Assembly: GCA_025506515.1 (NCBI GenBank)
Contig: CM046454.1
Coordinates: 66,244,445-66,308,444, forward strand
Reading direction: 5' to 3'
Source of the DNA: Flaveria trinervia
Lineage: Eukaryota; Streptophyta; Magnoliopsida; Asterales; Asteraceae
DNA length: 64,000 bases
In this document: one piece after another, positions 10,530-23,985 of the stretch
Position numbering within the stretch: position 1 is the stretch's first letter
Layout of the letters: each line of letters starts with the position of its first letter
Position numbers and translations under genes: made by a program
The notes under the pieces: generated by a model
Seen by the model: the letters and a program-made list of their open reading frames with translations, nothing else
Database searches by the model: none
Told to the model about the DNA's origin: nothing

Positions 10530-11746
10530 TTGCTGATGTATTTGTGGCTGGTGAGGATGAGTTGGTCAGTTATGGTTGTCTGAAAGATCTTTGAGATGAT
10601 AATGGTTGGTGAGACTGATGTTGTTATTGTTGTGTCAAGTGAGGACTTGATTGTTGATTGCATTCTCTAGAGAAATATCCATAGAGATTGCACTCGAAAC
10701 ATCATACCTTTGACTTATCCAAACCAATTTTTGATGATTTGCTTGCTGCGGTCAAGTTTTTGTTTCTCCTAAGATATTGTTTGTCTCTATAAGCAATCAC
10801 TGCCATTTGCCATTGGAGATCCATCTCTTCTACTACATCTGGAGATAGTTCTTCTAAGTCTTGCTAGCAAATGTTGGCAGATGTTAAGGAGCTTCCCAGG
10901 TAAGCTTGAAAACTTGAACTGAAAGCTGCAAAGGTTGCCTTTTGTTTTTCAGAGTCCAAAACAACAGTAATAGGCTATGTTTGATTGTTATTTGATGAAG
11001 ACTTTGCTGATGATGTAAATGTATCTCTTCTATCATCAGTTCTTCCCTTTTCTTTTCCAAACTTACTTTGAGAAGATTTCTTTGAAGGTTTTGATGCATA
11101 GAAACTTACTTCCTCTTCATCTTCACTCAATTACAGGAGTTGTCACTATCATTATTGGAAATAAAGACACTTCCAGCATTTTTTGTTTCTTTAAAATGAT
11201 AGGGTAATACATGTGTTCTCACACTCTTGTTTCTTGATTTTTCATCTATTTCAAAAGACTTAACTTTGGCTACCAATGTATCTAAACTAGTTTCTTTGAG
11301 GTTAATGGTGTTCTTGAACATGAACACGGTTTGCTTCCAACTTTCTGGCAAAGTATGGAGCATCTTTTTGTTTAACTCCTCATTTGTATATTTCAACCTA
11401 TGGAGTTGTTGAGGAATTGATTCACCCTTATATGATGAAAGGTTTCATATTATGAACGCAGGGTGTCTCTCCTAGTGCTTCTAATCTCATCACTTTCTTC
11501 ACAAAATGTATGAAGAATCTTCCACAAGGAATTTGTTGTTTTATTATTCTCACATCTGATTAATATTTCTTCAGGTAAAGCCATACTAAGCAAGCTATAT
11601 GCTTTAATATCAACTTTAACCTTCTTAATATCATTAGGTGACAGATCCTTTGTACTAATGTGTTGATTATTGTCATTATAATATGGTCCAAGAGTGGGTG
11701 GAATATAAGGACTTTTAGTGATAGAAACCCATAACTCATCTACCAA
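10530..11746 (-). pseudogene. Copia I gag (UBN2-type) with zinc knuckle
   Basis: The frames 11746-11450 and 11396-11127 hold the plant Copia Gag core (LSMALPEEILIRCENNKTTNSLW; then LNKKMLHTLPESW and TLVAKVKSFEID). Further along, stops interrupt a Ser/Lys-rich linker, then LDKSKV and a degenerate knuckle near 10700 in which His is Tyr (CX2CX4YX4C) and a stop precedes the first Cys. The product would be the particle protein of a sirevirus-like Copia. The frame leads into the Tekay-like insertion at 10529 and resumes at 1783. Confidence 0.82.
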
Positions 11747-12125
11747 GTTACTTATGATTAATTAAGATCTAAGACTTTAACTATTTTAGAGTTTCTGTAA
11801 AGTAATGAACTAATTAGTGACAAAAACTTAATCAATGAAAATTAAGCAATAAATCCTTTTAATGATAATTAAATTATCAAATCAAGAATATTGTTAATAT
11901 ATTTGTTTAAATAATCTTGAACAGTTGATGAATATCAATCATAACCCATATCTTCTATTCAATTAATTTGAATATTTATCTAAGTTATCGAGCAATGGAA
12001 CAGTACTCCCTGAATGACAATTTACTGTTTTTAATGTTCACACAAAGACGATTTGATTTAAACCAGTCAAACAATTAAACACTATTAACACTGATAGATC
12101 AATCGATCCAAATCAATGAGCACTT

Positions 12126-12140
12126 GGCTCTGATACCACC
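12126..12140 (-). other. PBS of Copia I, tRNA-iMet type
   Basis: Minus-strand GGTGGTATCAGAGCC lies directly beside the LTR terminus at 12141. Confidence 0.85.
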
Positions 12141-12828
12141 TGTGAATCTAATGATCACAATCAGAAATTATCAGTGTTTAAGGAACTCAAGTTAATATTT
12201 GCGGAATCAACATTAACCTGGCTTAATTGTTTGATTAATGAATAATGATTAATGATTACGATAAACACAATTATAAAAACACAATTAATGAGAGACAAGA
12301 ATTAATTTAAACGTATTTCATTAAATTTGATTAATGATTACAGATGAGTTAATAATGAATCCTATAAACAATAAAAACTACGATTGTATTGATGTTGATA
12401 TGACGACTGCTAGGGTTTATGTTTGTGTGAATTGATGTGATGTTTGTGTTGATCGTCTAATGTTTGTCGACGTCTATTGTGTCTCTCTTTATGTGAAACC
12501 TAGGATTCATATCTATAGGAATTTATGTTTCTCTTAAGGAAACATCGGATCTCTTGGGATCTGCATAACTGTCTTGTTTGACATGTTGACTTGTTGACTT
12601 GTAACACTTGTATTATTCAAAAACAAGTGTTTGGACTCCGCAGGTACATAGTCTTCCGTAGATGTTTGTCCTTCCGCGGTAATCTTGTTCTTCCGAAGGC
12701 ATTTGTTCTTCCGAATCTGTTTGGTCATCCACAGAAGATATTCGAATGATTGGATTTGTAAGAAACATATCTACGGAAGAACAAAAATGTTCATCCGTAG
12801 ATGTTTCTTACACTTTGTCGATTTCACA
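12141..12828 (-). repeat. 5' LTR of Copia I
   Basis: 688 bp with 6-bp inverted ends (TGTGAA ... TTCACA) next to a PBS. A minus-strand TATAGATAT (about 12509-12518) is a TATA candidate. Between 12600 and 12810 short words CTTCCGTAGATGTTTGT and CTTCCGAAG repeat in both orientations, another family-specific motif array. The 3' LTR is outside the window. Confidence 0.8.
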
Positions 12829-13440
12829 ATTTGACCAAGTATAATATTTTACCTGCAAACATATATAAATCAACACAAATAAGAGTTAACCTATATACAT
12901 AATGCATACATCAAAATAATCAATTAAAATTATTCATTACAAGTATTGATTAAAGTTCTAAGCCTATACAAAATGATCTAGACCTATTGTTCCTAGATCT
13001 AATATATAGTTTCTCATTATAACTCATTTAGCATGCTTGTAAGAGTCTTGTAAACTTTGAGTTGAGAAGTAATATATTTTAGTATCTTGAAAACCATTTT
13101 CTTGTGTTCATTAACTTAGTATATTAATATCAACTTAGTTAAGGATTATGCTTCATCATCCGAGTGTGTTTGAGTGAGTTTAAGAGGTGAAACTTGTTTT
13201 GAGTGATCAAAACCAATCTTGCAATTTTTAAATCCAAAGATTACTCTTGTATCAACTTTTTAATATCTTTTGTTGATCATTGAATTTTGTTTCTAAACAA
13301 TTTGTCATTTTATGACATAAAATGATTATATTGAATGATAATTTATTATATAATTTTGATTATAAATTGTCTTTAACTTAAATATTAATATTAATTTTTA
13401 GATTTATTTTAAATAAATGACAATTTATTTTATTTTTGTT
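12829..13440. other. AT-rich stretch without recognised gene
   Basis: No ORF with recognisable content, no clear repeat boundary. Probably old intergenic DNA flanking Copia I. Confidence 0.5.
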
Positions 13441-13845
13441 GTACTACGGTGTTATTTTCGAAACCCTTATTTATTTAATATACATATAATTTTAAGATTA
13501 TTTAAACATTAAAAAGTTCACATATAATCTGTAATTCCATAAATTTTATTTGATATTAAATTCTCATTTGAAAACAATTTAAAACTTAAATTATATCAAA
13601 TTGTAATATGAAAACTATTTAAAATATTAATTATGGTAACAGTTTATTATTTTTTTTAAATTATTAATATATACATTATTTAAATTAAAAATCATAGCTT
13701 CCAAAATTAAATTCAATCACAATTTAATAAATATTAGGCGGCAAAACTGAATTTAGGAGGCTCTTGTTAGTTCTCACGTGTCCCTTAAAAACCTTGTTTA
13801 TTGTCACGTGTTTTTAGAAAATCTTACTTTAATAGAGGTAATAGA
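13441..13845 (-). mobile_element. Diverged Helitron-like element, minus orientation (weak)
   Basis: The right end read on the minus strand starts TCTATTACCTCTATTAAAG, preceded by A, and is followed by two CACGTG words and an AGGCGG word (13737-13742). The same words occur near the 5' end of the element at 33026-33588. The left end (near 13441, TACTACGGTG...AAACCC) only loosely resembles the 3' hairpin and its CTAG is not intact, so that boundary is uncertain. Confidence 0.45.
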
Positions 13846-14663
13846 TGGTTAAATAGAAGTAGCTTAATGATACTAATAGCATGACATGTTATTTAATTGA
13901 GAACTCTAAATTTATAAAAAATAATAAAATACCAGTTTAAGTCTTGTACTATGTATTCTATAAAGTGATTAAAATGTTTGTAAGTATGTACTTTTAGATG
14001 TATTTTAAAAAAATAGGATATCTAAAGTCTTGATTAGGTGCATATATGCAACCATATTATATTGGATATATACGCATTTTATAGGTTTTTAAAGAATTGA
14101 GAATAGGGGTGATATAAGCAAAGAAATAATAAAAAGATAGAATCAAACTGTTTTTTTAGTTTTATTATTTTTATTGAAATGTTATATATATTGTTTATAG
14201 GGTTCTTAATAGTTCTTCATATATTTGTTTTTCATCTCTTTTTCTTATTAAAATAATGATTTTTGCCACTGTTTTTATAAAATGTTTTTTTATTTAAAAA
14301 AAGGTTTGGTTTATTCATAAAATATTTTCATGAATTGAAATTTCTTTCATTATTTTTATACAACATTTTTTAAAAATAATTTTTTTCAAATTTTATAATA
14401 AAACCTATGTAATAGATCATAAATATTTAGTATATATACTATGATAATGATAATACTTAAACATCCCAAGTAATAAACGAGATTAACCTAGCACATATAA
14501 GGTTGATTAGGTAATTATATATGTATATGAGGTTGCTATACGTGATGCGTAAGCCTAGGTAAACCCATTGTACACGTCGACCGGAACTTTCACTTCCTAT
14601 GAAAACTTTTTCTATATACATGTGTGTATAAATAATAACTATAGCATACAATTAGTGAGAAAA

Positions 14664-16064
14664 TCTTATCTTATTATTTTAATAAAAAGGTAATTACGGT
14701 TACTACATATCACTTTTTAAACTCATCTAATGCCACATGATATCTTGATATTTAACGATAAAAAAATTTTCCACCCAAAAAAATCCAATATACCATTTTT
14801 GTATTAATTTTTTAAATGCACATATTGTTTCCAAATATAATTACATCCAAAATTAACGGGATATAAATTAAAACCTTTCCATTTTAAATTAAAAATATAT
14901 ATCTCTTACTTTTACTACTAGCAAACTCTATTGGTTAATTTTTATAATTATATTCTTATCAAATCTTTATTTTTTGAAGGAAAAAATAAGTCATAATTTT
15001 AAGATAAATATTTACTTTAAGATTATAGAGTATCATTTAAAGGCACACCAATTATAATGTTTTATATGTTTTTTCTATAAAAACTACTATTAGTAAAAGT
15101 AAAGAATTGTTTTTACAATTAAAATAAAATACTATTAAAAAAGGTAATTTAAATTATAATGTTTTATATGTTTTTTCTATAAAAACTACTATTAGTAAAA
15201 GTAAAGAATTGTTTTTACAAATTAAAATAAAATACTATTAAAAAAGGTAATTTAAATTAGACATCAAACATTTCAATTGTCTTTTATTTCACTACCAACA
15301 TTTTTTTCTTTTTTTAGTTGTTACCACCAACAAAATCATTATCTTTTAAAATTTAGGATGTTTGTAACTGATTTTTGAAACATGTTCTTATTTTGTTAGA
15401 AATATTATTTTATTTTATAAGTTGTTTCTTTAATTTATTAGAATTAGATAATTTATTTTATTTTATTTTTGAAAAATGTTCTTATCCAATTTTAGTATAT
15501 TATGTTTTATTTAGGTAGAACTTTTTAATCAAGTATATTAAGAGTATAGGGTAGCCATTTTTAGTGTGAAATTTAAAAGTTTCTTTTAATTGATTTTTGC
15601 ATTGTCTATGTTTAGTGTTATTATTATGTGCGCGTAAGTTTAATAGTAAACTCAACTAAATATGTGCATTATTATGAGTTATAATTAGTACCAAAAGGTA
15701 TCATGGACCATTTTATCTATAAGGCTCTTTCTTTAATAAATTTTCATTCAACTTTTACTTACACTAACATATTTTACTTTTTTTTCTCATTTATAATTGC
15801 TCGAGACGAGATTAGTTAATATTTTACTTTTTTAATTGTCATGTTAGGTTATTTAATTAAAAATTTAAACTAATGTACGTATCAATTGTTTTTTCGTATA
15901 AAACTTTGATAAACATTTGATATCATTATTTATTACTTATATTTTTTACCATACGTAAATTTAATCCTCTATTTTAAAATATCGATCTATAATTAATAAA
16001 ATTTTATTTTATTTAATTTTTAATTTATTCAACCCGTGTGTTTATACGAATTTATTAAAACTAG
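14664..16064 (+). mobile_element. Non-autonomous Helitron-like element, copy 1
   Basis: It starts TCTTATCTTATTATTTTAAT after an A (14663) and ends CTAG (16061-16064) before a T (16065): 5'-TC, 3'-CTAG and A^T insertion, the Helitron hallmarks. A decayed hairpin word ACCCGTGTG lies about 22 nt before the end. Length is 1401 bp including a 102-bp internal tandem duplication. It has no Rep/helicase ORF. A second copy at 24319-31427 aligns along its length and provides the filled site for another transposon. Confidence 0.75.
15051..15255 (+). repeat. 102-bp tandem duplication inside Helitron copy 1
   Basis: Two head-to-tail units starting ATTATAATGTTTTATATG at 15051 and 15153, nearly identical. 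Helitron copy 2 has only one unit (about 30531-30640), so the duplication arose in copy 1 after the copies separated. Confidence 0.85.
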
Positions 16065-16154
16065 TTTGTCATATAACACTTAACAATAATATTCTCATTC
16101 AAAAGACTATAAAGTAAACTAATTATTCCATTTACCTTTTCTAGATAAATTATA

Positions 16155-16263
16155 ACATGCAATGATCAAAATTACTAGTACCATAACTTTATTATTTAAT
16201 GACCATAACTTTTGTACACGCAATTTATATATTCACATGCAATGATCAAAATTACTAGTACCA
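16155..16263 (+). repeat. Two 29-bp direct repeats, 80 bp apart
   Basis: ACATGCAATGATCAAAATTA followed by CTAGTACCA occurs at 16155-16183 and again at 16235-16263. It could mark a small deletion-prone or inserted segment; no element type recognised. Confidence 0.7.
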
Positions 16264-16690
16264 AATTGATGGGGTGATCCCTATATACTCGTGTCTAGCG
16301 TTGAGGTCCGTTGTTCGGATTAATGTGATCTAAAACGGTACCTTACATAGGATGCCCCTCTCTATGAAGAAAACATCAATGATATTCGAAATATTAATTG
16401 ATTTGGAAAACGACTTTCCGGACATTCTAATAGAAGATACGATAGTTTGATAGTGTCTGATTATTGATCTTAAAATGATCTTTGTCTTTGACGCAAGAAA
16501 CAAAAATAATGATTACAAAACCACTCATTAACAAACATTCAAATTTAAAAATACTTCAATGTGACAGTTTGTGAAAGTATACGATAATGTGTCTTAAAAG
16601 CTGAAACGAGTTTAACGTTGTTATCAAGAAAGATGTAGATTTAATGTGTGTATACACTGTACTAATTATAAAAAACGATATTACGTCTTA

Positions 16691-16770
16691 TCAATAACAA
16701 ATTTGACCATTTTGTGATACAAGGAATTTATCAGTAACAAATTTGACCATTTTGTGATACAAGGAATTTA
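16691..16770 (+). repeat. 40-bp tandem duplication
   Basis: Units at 16691-16730 and 16731-16770 differ by one base (TCAATAACAAA versus TCAGTAACAAA). Confidence 0.85.
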
Positions 16771-16810
16771 GAGTTTGGTTGTTCAAGATTACAATAATAA
16801 TATTCTAAAT

Positions 16811-16950
16811 GTGGGAAATTCAATTGGAGACACTATTAAGGGTCCTAATTATGTGGGAGATGCAATTGGAGACACTATTAAGGGTCCTCATTATGTGGAG
16901 ATTCAATTGGATACACTATTAAGGGTCCTAATTATGTGGGAGATTCAAAA
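16811..16950 (+). repeat. 42-bp tandem repeat, three copies plus a partial
   Basis: Units begin GTGGGAAATTCAATTGGA (16811), GTGGGAGATGCAATTGGA (16853), GTGGAGATTCAATTGGAT (16895) and a partial at 16936. As 42 is a multiple of three the repeat keeps a 72-codon frame open, but there is no other sign of a gene. Confidence 0.85.
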
Positions 16951-19188
16951 TAATATTAATTTTTCGAAACAGTATCGTATATTTGTTGTTTAATAAAAAT
17001 AAAAAAACTATATCATATATACATTAGATGTGGACAATATGGAAGATTAGAAATAAAAATGGTTAAGGCATTCCTCCTTTAGCATACACAATAATGAAAG
17101 TGATTTTGTGGGGGAAAAGCAAAGGAAAGATGTCAAATTTGCATTGGAATTCTTGGATTTCCTTAAATTCTAATAGTATTTTTGGGGTTTACCATAGTGT
17201 AATGTTTGGTTTTGATGTACTAATTAATTGACTCTAGCACAGTCCTAGTGTGCCTTTATCTGTAAAACAAATCTCTATTGAATAATAATAATAAACTTAT
17301 GATTGTTGTTAAATAATATGAAGAGAGCAATAAGAAGAAATTAAATAAAGAATTATGTTGTTAATTTTATGAGAATAATATAGAGATATAATTATAAAAT
17401 ACCTTATCTCAAAATGATTTAAACTTGCCTAAATAATATCAAGCTATGAAAATTTATATAACTCAAGCCTAACTACTATCTTAAGAAGAACATCATCTTT
17501 AATAAAATGCATAACAAGGATGTGTTTGAAACAATAACGTGTCTTGAGTTTTGTTTAAAATGATAACTTACCACTATTTGTTTCATCAGGTCCTCTTAGA
17601 TTAAAGCAAACAAATATTTGTAGGCAATATTCCAAACTAAGTAGAACCAATTTTGATGCCTCCTATGAGTTCTCTTTTCCCATAAAACTTGAGGTCTTAA
17701 CATCTCATTGGAATATATTCTAAAAATGACGACTCACATCATCTCATGGTGAGTGTAGGTGCAAAAAGCACTCTAACAATAGCTTTAACAAAACATTATG
17801 ATATTCGTAACTTTGTAAACACTATACACAATCCACACATGCAAAACATCATTTACGATTACCTTATAACATTAAGGATGTTATATTTATTAAATTCCTA
17901 TATAGATTATGTAGCTATAATGAAATTTTGAAATGTTAAACCAAAAAGAATACAAATGCCAAAATATGGTTAACACACTAAATACGTGACCTTGGTAGAT
18001 AAATTCCAATACAAAGACTATGGAAGACAATGCTTGCAATTCAACTAAGATAAGTGAGGAACTTGCTTGGTCGCTTAAAAATAGAGCAATAAACTCAGAG
18101 ACTATTTGTGTGGAGACTTATAACACAAACCATAAACAAGATCCAACAACATGAAGGTGAAAATAAACTCCTTTATACTCTCAATATGATATTGAACAAC
18201 ATGTAACCACTCTTCCAAGTTAATTCTAACTAATGAGCCTTAAGTTTGGCTTGTACCACATATTGATTTTACAGAAATGAACTGCTATATGACATCTAGT
18301 AGATTACAAACATCTCATATGATGATTATAACATGTTGGCCGGTAAAAGTTTGATTAGATACACTAACCAAGATTTTGGGCATACGTAGAATTTATTAAT
18401 TTGACCAGTAGGGAATTTTAATGGCGAATTACATTATAAACATCAGTTATTGATTAAATCAGCTTCAAATTTAATGTACATGAGTCGAAGGTTAAATTAA
18501 GAAGGATCTCTAAAGATACACTAATGTCCCTAGTAGAACTACACTGTAAAAAAAGCATGCTATAAGAGGCAACAATGGGCATTTTATGGGGTAGGTGGGA
18601 AGTAAGAGAACTCATAGAAAGCTAGCCTAGCAGAAGGCAAATATACACATGCTAGAGGTGGGAATTTGAGAAGTTGGACATAAAGTTCAGGTGCTCACGG
18701 AGCAAGTATGTGTGACTCCAAGAACTAGGAGAAAAACATCCACATAGGTTAGATAGACTTCATAGTTGTCAATGGCTTTCTGATCTAGTAGCATGGGGGT
18801 GATAGTTTGGGTTTGAGATTTTTTTTAGTCTCAGGTTTAAACTAGATTTAATGGGGTTTTCGTACAGCGGCGAGTTTCCTTCTTGATAGTGTATCTGGGT
18901 GGGTCAGACTTAGAGCGTCAAAATCAGTATAAACATTAGCATCATGTCTCAACACTCACTTAGGTATTAAGTGTAGTTTCAAATGTTGTACAAAAAGAAA
19001 AAAAGAAAAAATAAATTTCATAGTCAAATTTATATTCTTTCATAACTACAAATATTTTTTAGGATCTTTTAGTATATATACAAGAACTAATAGTTATAAG
19101 TATACCAGGCAAAGCTAACTCGTATATTAATTTTTGGGTTCATATGAGTTTTTCATAATGATTTTATGGATCATGTTGGACATGAGGA
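16951..19188. other. AT-rich intergenic DNA, no recognised gene
   Basis: Only short ORFs (61 codons or less). A small hairpin with GTTTGAGA and TCTCAGGTTTAAAC arms lies at about 18808-18844. I see no domain, repeat boundary or RNA gene I can name. Confidence 0.5.
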
Positions 19189-19920
19189 AATTTAAAAATG
19201 GGTCAAAATGGGTTAAACTAAAACAATGAGATTAACAACAGGTCAAGATGTGTCGAATTAAAATTAGAAATAGATCGCAACGGGTTGTTTGGTGGTTTGT
19301 CGAGCAACCCAACACTTTGCTCGGTTGCTATCTTAATCCACTTCTAACACCATAATGTGGTCAAAATTCACTACTCACAAGTCACGACTACAAGCTTCCA
19401 ATAACCGCCTATACTCCCAATCGCTGCCTACCCGACCACCATCGCCGCTGCCGCCTACTGCGTAACGCCATTAAATTGAGAGAGAAAAAAATATGGTGTG
19501 GATGCTACACTCATCATGTAAATGCAAAAATAAAACACCATTAAAACAAAAATTATGATTCCAAATGATCTATTTTGCATACTAGTATGCCCATCGATCA
19601 AATTAAACTAATGATAATGCAAACAAAGAATATGGACCCATCTTGACCCGTACTACTCATCCTGACCCGAATCTTTTCTAACCCAACACCTTGCCCGACC
19701 CGACCGGCCCATTTTGCCAGTTGTGATCAAATGTTTGATTTTGTTGGAAATGGAGAATTTTGTATTTTTTTATCCGACCCGGCCCGTCTTGACCCGAAAC
19801 CATTCTAACCCAAACTCGTCCTGACCCGTTCCTAACACAAACCTATTCTGACCCGAACCCGCCCAACTTGAACCCATTTTGACCCGCCACCTGACCTGAT
19901 CCAACCCGTCCATTTTGACT
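19189..19920. repeat. Fold-back-like region with GGGTCA and TGACCC arrays
   Basis: The left part has AATGGGTCAAAATGGGTT (about 19197-19214). The right part (19640-19920) has at least six TGACCCG words plus AACCCATTTTGACCC, the inverse of the left word. Such arrays recur in plant non-autonomous DNA elements. Terminal repeats and target duplication could not be defined, so the class is open. Confidence 0.45.
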
Positions 19921-22900
19921 GGTGTAGTTACAAGATGGTAAAAGAAAATTTTCTATACAAAGAAACTTCCTACCATAAAGGATGTTAAATGTGGTTACTG
20001 CTAAAGTTGATGATAAAAATAATATGGTAAAGATTGTATGCATTTTTAGTATGTTAAATATTTCTGTAACTATTATAAGTATCTACTTATAAAACAACAA
20101 GTGATCTTTAATCCAACTTATTAAGGTGAGGACATGTATATATATTAGAATTCACTCTGAACTCACTTTAAGTAAAATATTTAGAGGTGAGATAATGGGT
20201 TTTCTTATCAATGAGTTTTCTTCTCAGGGGGTTAGGGGTGTGGTTTCGGTTGAAAAACGAATATGTGAGCCCGATTAAGATAACATATATCTTCTGAACC
20301 AGTGTCACAGATTTGTCGTTAAAAAGACTACTTAGATATGATAGGATAATTAGTTATAAATATAGCTTAGGGAAATTGTAAAACACTTGACTACTCTTAT
20401 CAATTAAATTGTGATTTCTCAAATTGTGTGTTCTTATTTTTCTAGACCATTAATTGTGATTGTTAGTTTCATTTCATTAAGTTGTTAGCACGCATTTAAA
20501 CTAAAGACATTGCTATTGAATAATTATTTATCTATTGATCCTTTGTTATTGCTCTTTAGATGTTTAAATGTTATAAAATTTTGGTGCTACACGTGGTCAG
20601 ATGAGCAATTGGGTGAGTTTTTTGGTAGCCAATCAACCGGAGGTGGAGCGAATAACATCTTGACATGATTTACTTAGTCTGTTATAGTAATACTTAGTTA
20701 ACATCAAGTTGTGACCCTAAATTTATCATAATTGTTTCCATATATTCAACTTGTGTCTCGAAAAACTTATCCTTAGATGTGACTCAACCATTCTTAGATC
20801 CTTGCAAAGGCTTCTCTTTATCATACTTATGTTCCTCTATATGATCAATCTTGCTTGATTCGGTGGTTATCCCGATGAGTTGCATGCTTGAATACTAATT
20901 TCAACAAAGTGATTCTTTTAAGAATTTATGCGACTTTTAGACCCTAGTAATCAAATGAAGCTTTATTCACTATTAACAGAATTTTAGAATGACTTTCACA
21001 AAGGTAAAGTTATGATTCTAGACATTTCAATCAAGCTCAAATGAGCAACCCACATATTTATACTAGCTAGCCTAACTTGCTACCCATATATTTATACTAG
21101 CTAGCCTCACTTAATAGTAAATTCTAGATTTTTTAAATCCAAGAAATCTACACAAAGTATGATACTTTTGTGATGGTCTTTAGAATATTCTATGAGAAAT
21201 CTAGGCGACTCTGTGATCTTTTCATGCATTCCTTGATCTAGATTTGCTTAGATACTTCTAAGCTTTTCCTTGATCCCTTGATATATGTTGACGTGCCTAG
21301 AAATTTTAGCAACATAGAAGCTTTGATTATTATTTAGGTAGGTCAAGAAATTCTCCCCCACCTAAACCCATAATATCCTTGTTTTGTATCCCTTACAAAC
21401 CTTGTTATAATATGGTCACTTAACGCCTGTACTGTTTTAGCAATTATGCTTGTGCCTCGTATGTCTTTAATAATCGACTACCCTTACATGTATCATTTTG
21501 TCTCATGCCCTTGCCTCTCTCAAGGAAAACTTTTTATCTCGAGAGACAACCTTGTGTGTCGATGATCCTTTTTTCTTCGGTTCCCATTTGTAAGAACCAA
21601 AGTCTAGTTGCATAGCCAAGATCTTATCTCAACACTTAGTCTTTGACTTCATTTACCCATTCAACTTGTTCGTCATCCTTGATGCATGGAGAATTCGTAA
21701 ATTGGAGATGCCTTTACCTTCTTAAAAAAATCCATCACAAGTATGAACTTATAATTATCTATTGGTACCACTTGTCTGGCTTAACATGCCTTCTAAAGAT
21801 CAATATTTGTAGTTATCCATTAGTAACTTCTGTAAATATAACACGTTTCACTTAAATGTTACAATGTTTTATAGTCCTAGAAGTTGTAAGTCAACCCATC
21901 TCATGGTTAAACTTATCAATTTGAAGTTACAATAAACTCAAATCGTAAAAATAGCCACACCCATACCTGACATATCTTATTTATAGCAAATCTATTAATA
22001 GGGTATGGGAAGGGTAAGATTTAGGAAAATCTTATATCTATCCTAAATGATAAAAAGGCTACTTTTAAAGACACCTTGACTCCAAGGTTATGATCTAAAC
22101 ACCGCTTTGATGAGAGAAGACTGCTTAGCAAAACAATCAATGCACATAAGATATATGAAGCATACATGGAAAGAACTCTATCATACAACACATAAAATAA
22201 ACATTTAGTATAAGTTATAGATAATCTTATATAATAATCAAGGATGTAAAATAAGATATATCAATTGATACCATGGAGCAAACCATGAACAATAATAAAC
22301 CATGACTTAAAACGGCAAATAATGCCCTTTGGCGAGAGATAAAAAAAATGGCACTTTCATGATGAATTATTGGCTAAATCCCATAGAAGACATATCTAAA
22401 CCCTCTTCTATATGTCTTTAACCTTAATCATATGTCTCCATACACTTAGAATGTGTGTCATATGAAGTAATTTAGATACTTTTCACAATCATAATTATAT
22501 AGTAATCATATGATACTATAAATTATTATAGAACTAGCATTCTAATTTAAACAAAAGTATTTAAATAACTTTACATGGCTTGCAATCTAATTTTTTTGTA
22601 TTAAGTTTATTATTAATACTTAAGTCATATGATACAACAAATTTTTATAGAGCTAACTTTAGAACAAGTGACAATAAAAATATCTAAAAATGGTTTAAGG
22701 CTTTACTCTTTCATCTCAATGTGTTACTGATCATATTTTTTTTAAATAATTTCATATGCCTTGCATTCTAATTCCTATGTATTAATTTTGTTATGGATAT
22801 TTAAATTATATGAAAATGTAATCTTTATAAAACTAGCTTTATAAAAGTAATGATAAAAATATTTAAAAATTATTTGAGGTTTTACTTGATGGTTTTAACA

Positions 22901-23590
22901 TTTTAGTAATCATATTGCCTTAATACGTTGATTTGTTTTTAGATTATGAAATCTAAAGCTTTTTCAAATAACTACACTTAAGTGATAATCATGAGGATTA
23001 ATTTAATGATGCATATTAAAAATTGTTAGACTAAAGTATTAAAGATAAACAAAATATATAAATAAAATAATTTATTGTAATTATTAAAGATAAATATTAA
23101 AAGTAAAATTAGTTACAAATATAAAGGTCCTATTTTGTAATTTACTCAAAGAGAATAGAGAAGGTTAGAAAAACTTTGTTGAAAGATATACAAATAATAC
23201 ACAATGGATCGCTTACAAGAAGATTAATTATAAACAATGTTACTTGTTGATGTCAAGGAACCATTTCTTGTATATAATCTTTAAAAATTTTATAAATAAA
23301 TTGTTACCAATTGACTTTTGTCATGATTGTAAACATATGTTCAAGGATAAACACATCTTTCAAATAATTTTTACTTGTCGATGTCAAAGAACCATTTAGT
23401 TGTACTTAATCGTCAATTTTTAAAAAATTATTAGCAATCGACTTTTATCATGATTTTAAACATATGTTCAAAGTTAAACACATTTTTTCATTCTTAAACA
23501 ATTTCAGGCTTAAATACTTATAAACTAGTAATAAAAACTTACATACGACACATGATTTTCTCATTCCATGTGCTTATATATTATAATTAG
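19921..23590. other. Intergenic DNA, no recognised gene
   Basis: The longest ORF is 70 codons and resembles nothing known to me. 20700-21650 is less AT-rich and could be a very old retrotransposon remnant, but no motif survives. The words CTACCCATATATTTATACTAGCTAGCCT recur imperfectly near 21050-21110. Confidence 0.5.
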
Positions 23591-23985
23591 CAATGCTTTT
23601 AGAAACGGATCGGAAGTCGAACTTGACGCTTTATTAGTTTGGTGGTTGTACCGGATTTAAGAACCGGATGACGTCCCTATTATATATATAGTTATACATA
23701 TATATAATTTAATATAAGTAAGTATGTCGGTATTTTATAGTTATATATTAAACTTAACATTAATCTTATATCCAACTTAATAATTTATTGTTCAACCTTT
23801 TGTTTTTACCCACTAAAATTCAAGTAAAAAAAAATCAAAATCCAGCCCAACCATCTGTTCGGAACGAACCGGCCGGTCCAACCCCTTCAAAACAAACTGA
23901 CCTGAACAGCTTCAGCCCACTATTCGGTTTCCGGTCGGACAGATTCAACCGGCCGGTCCGATTAGGTCTCAAAATCATCGATAAT
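23591..23985. mobile_element. Possible hAT-like non-autonomous element with CCGGCCGG motifs
   Basis: The left end CAATGCTTTTAGAAAC (from about 23591) and the inverse of the right end CGATGATTTTGAGAC form an imperfect inverted repeat. The interior has GAACCGGCCGGTCC-type words in both orientations, as in common plant elements rich in ACCGG. No target duplication was resolved. Confidence 0.35.

Noticed and set aside
16775..16993. 72-codon ORF
   Set aside because: Kept open by the 42-bp tandem repeat.
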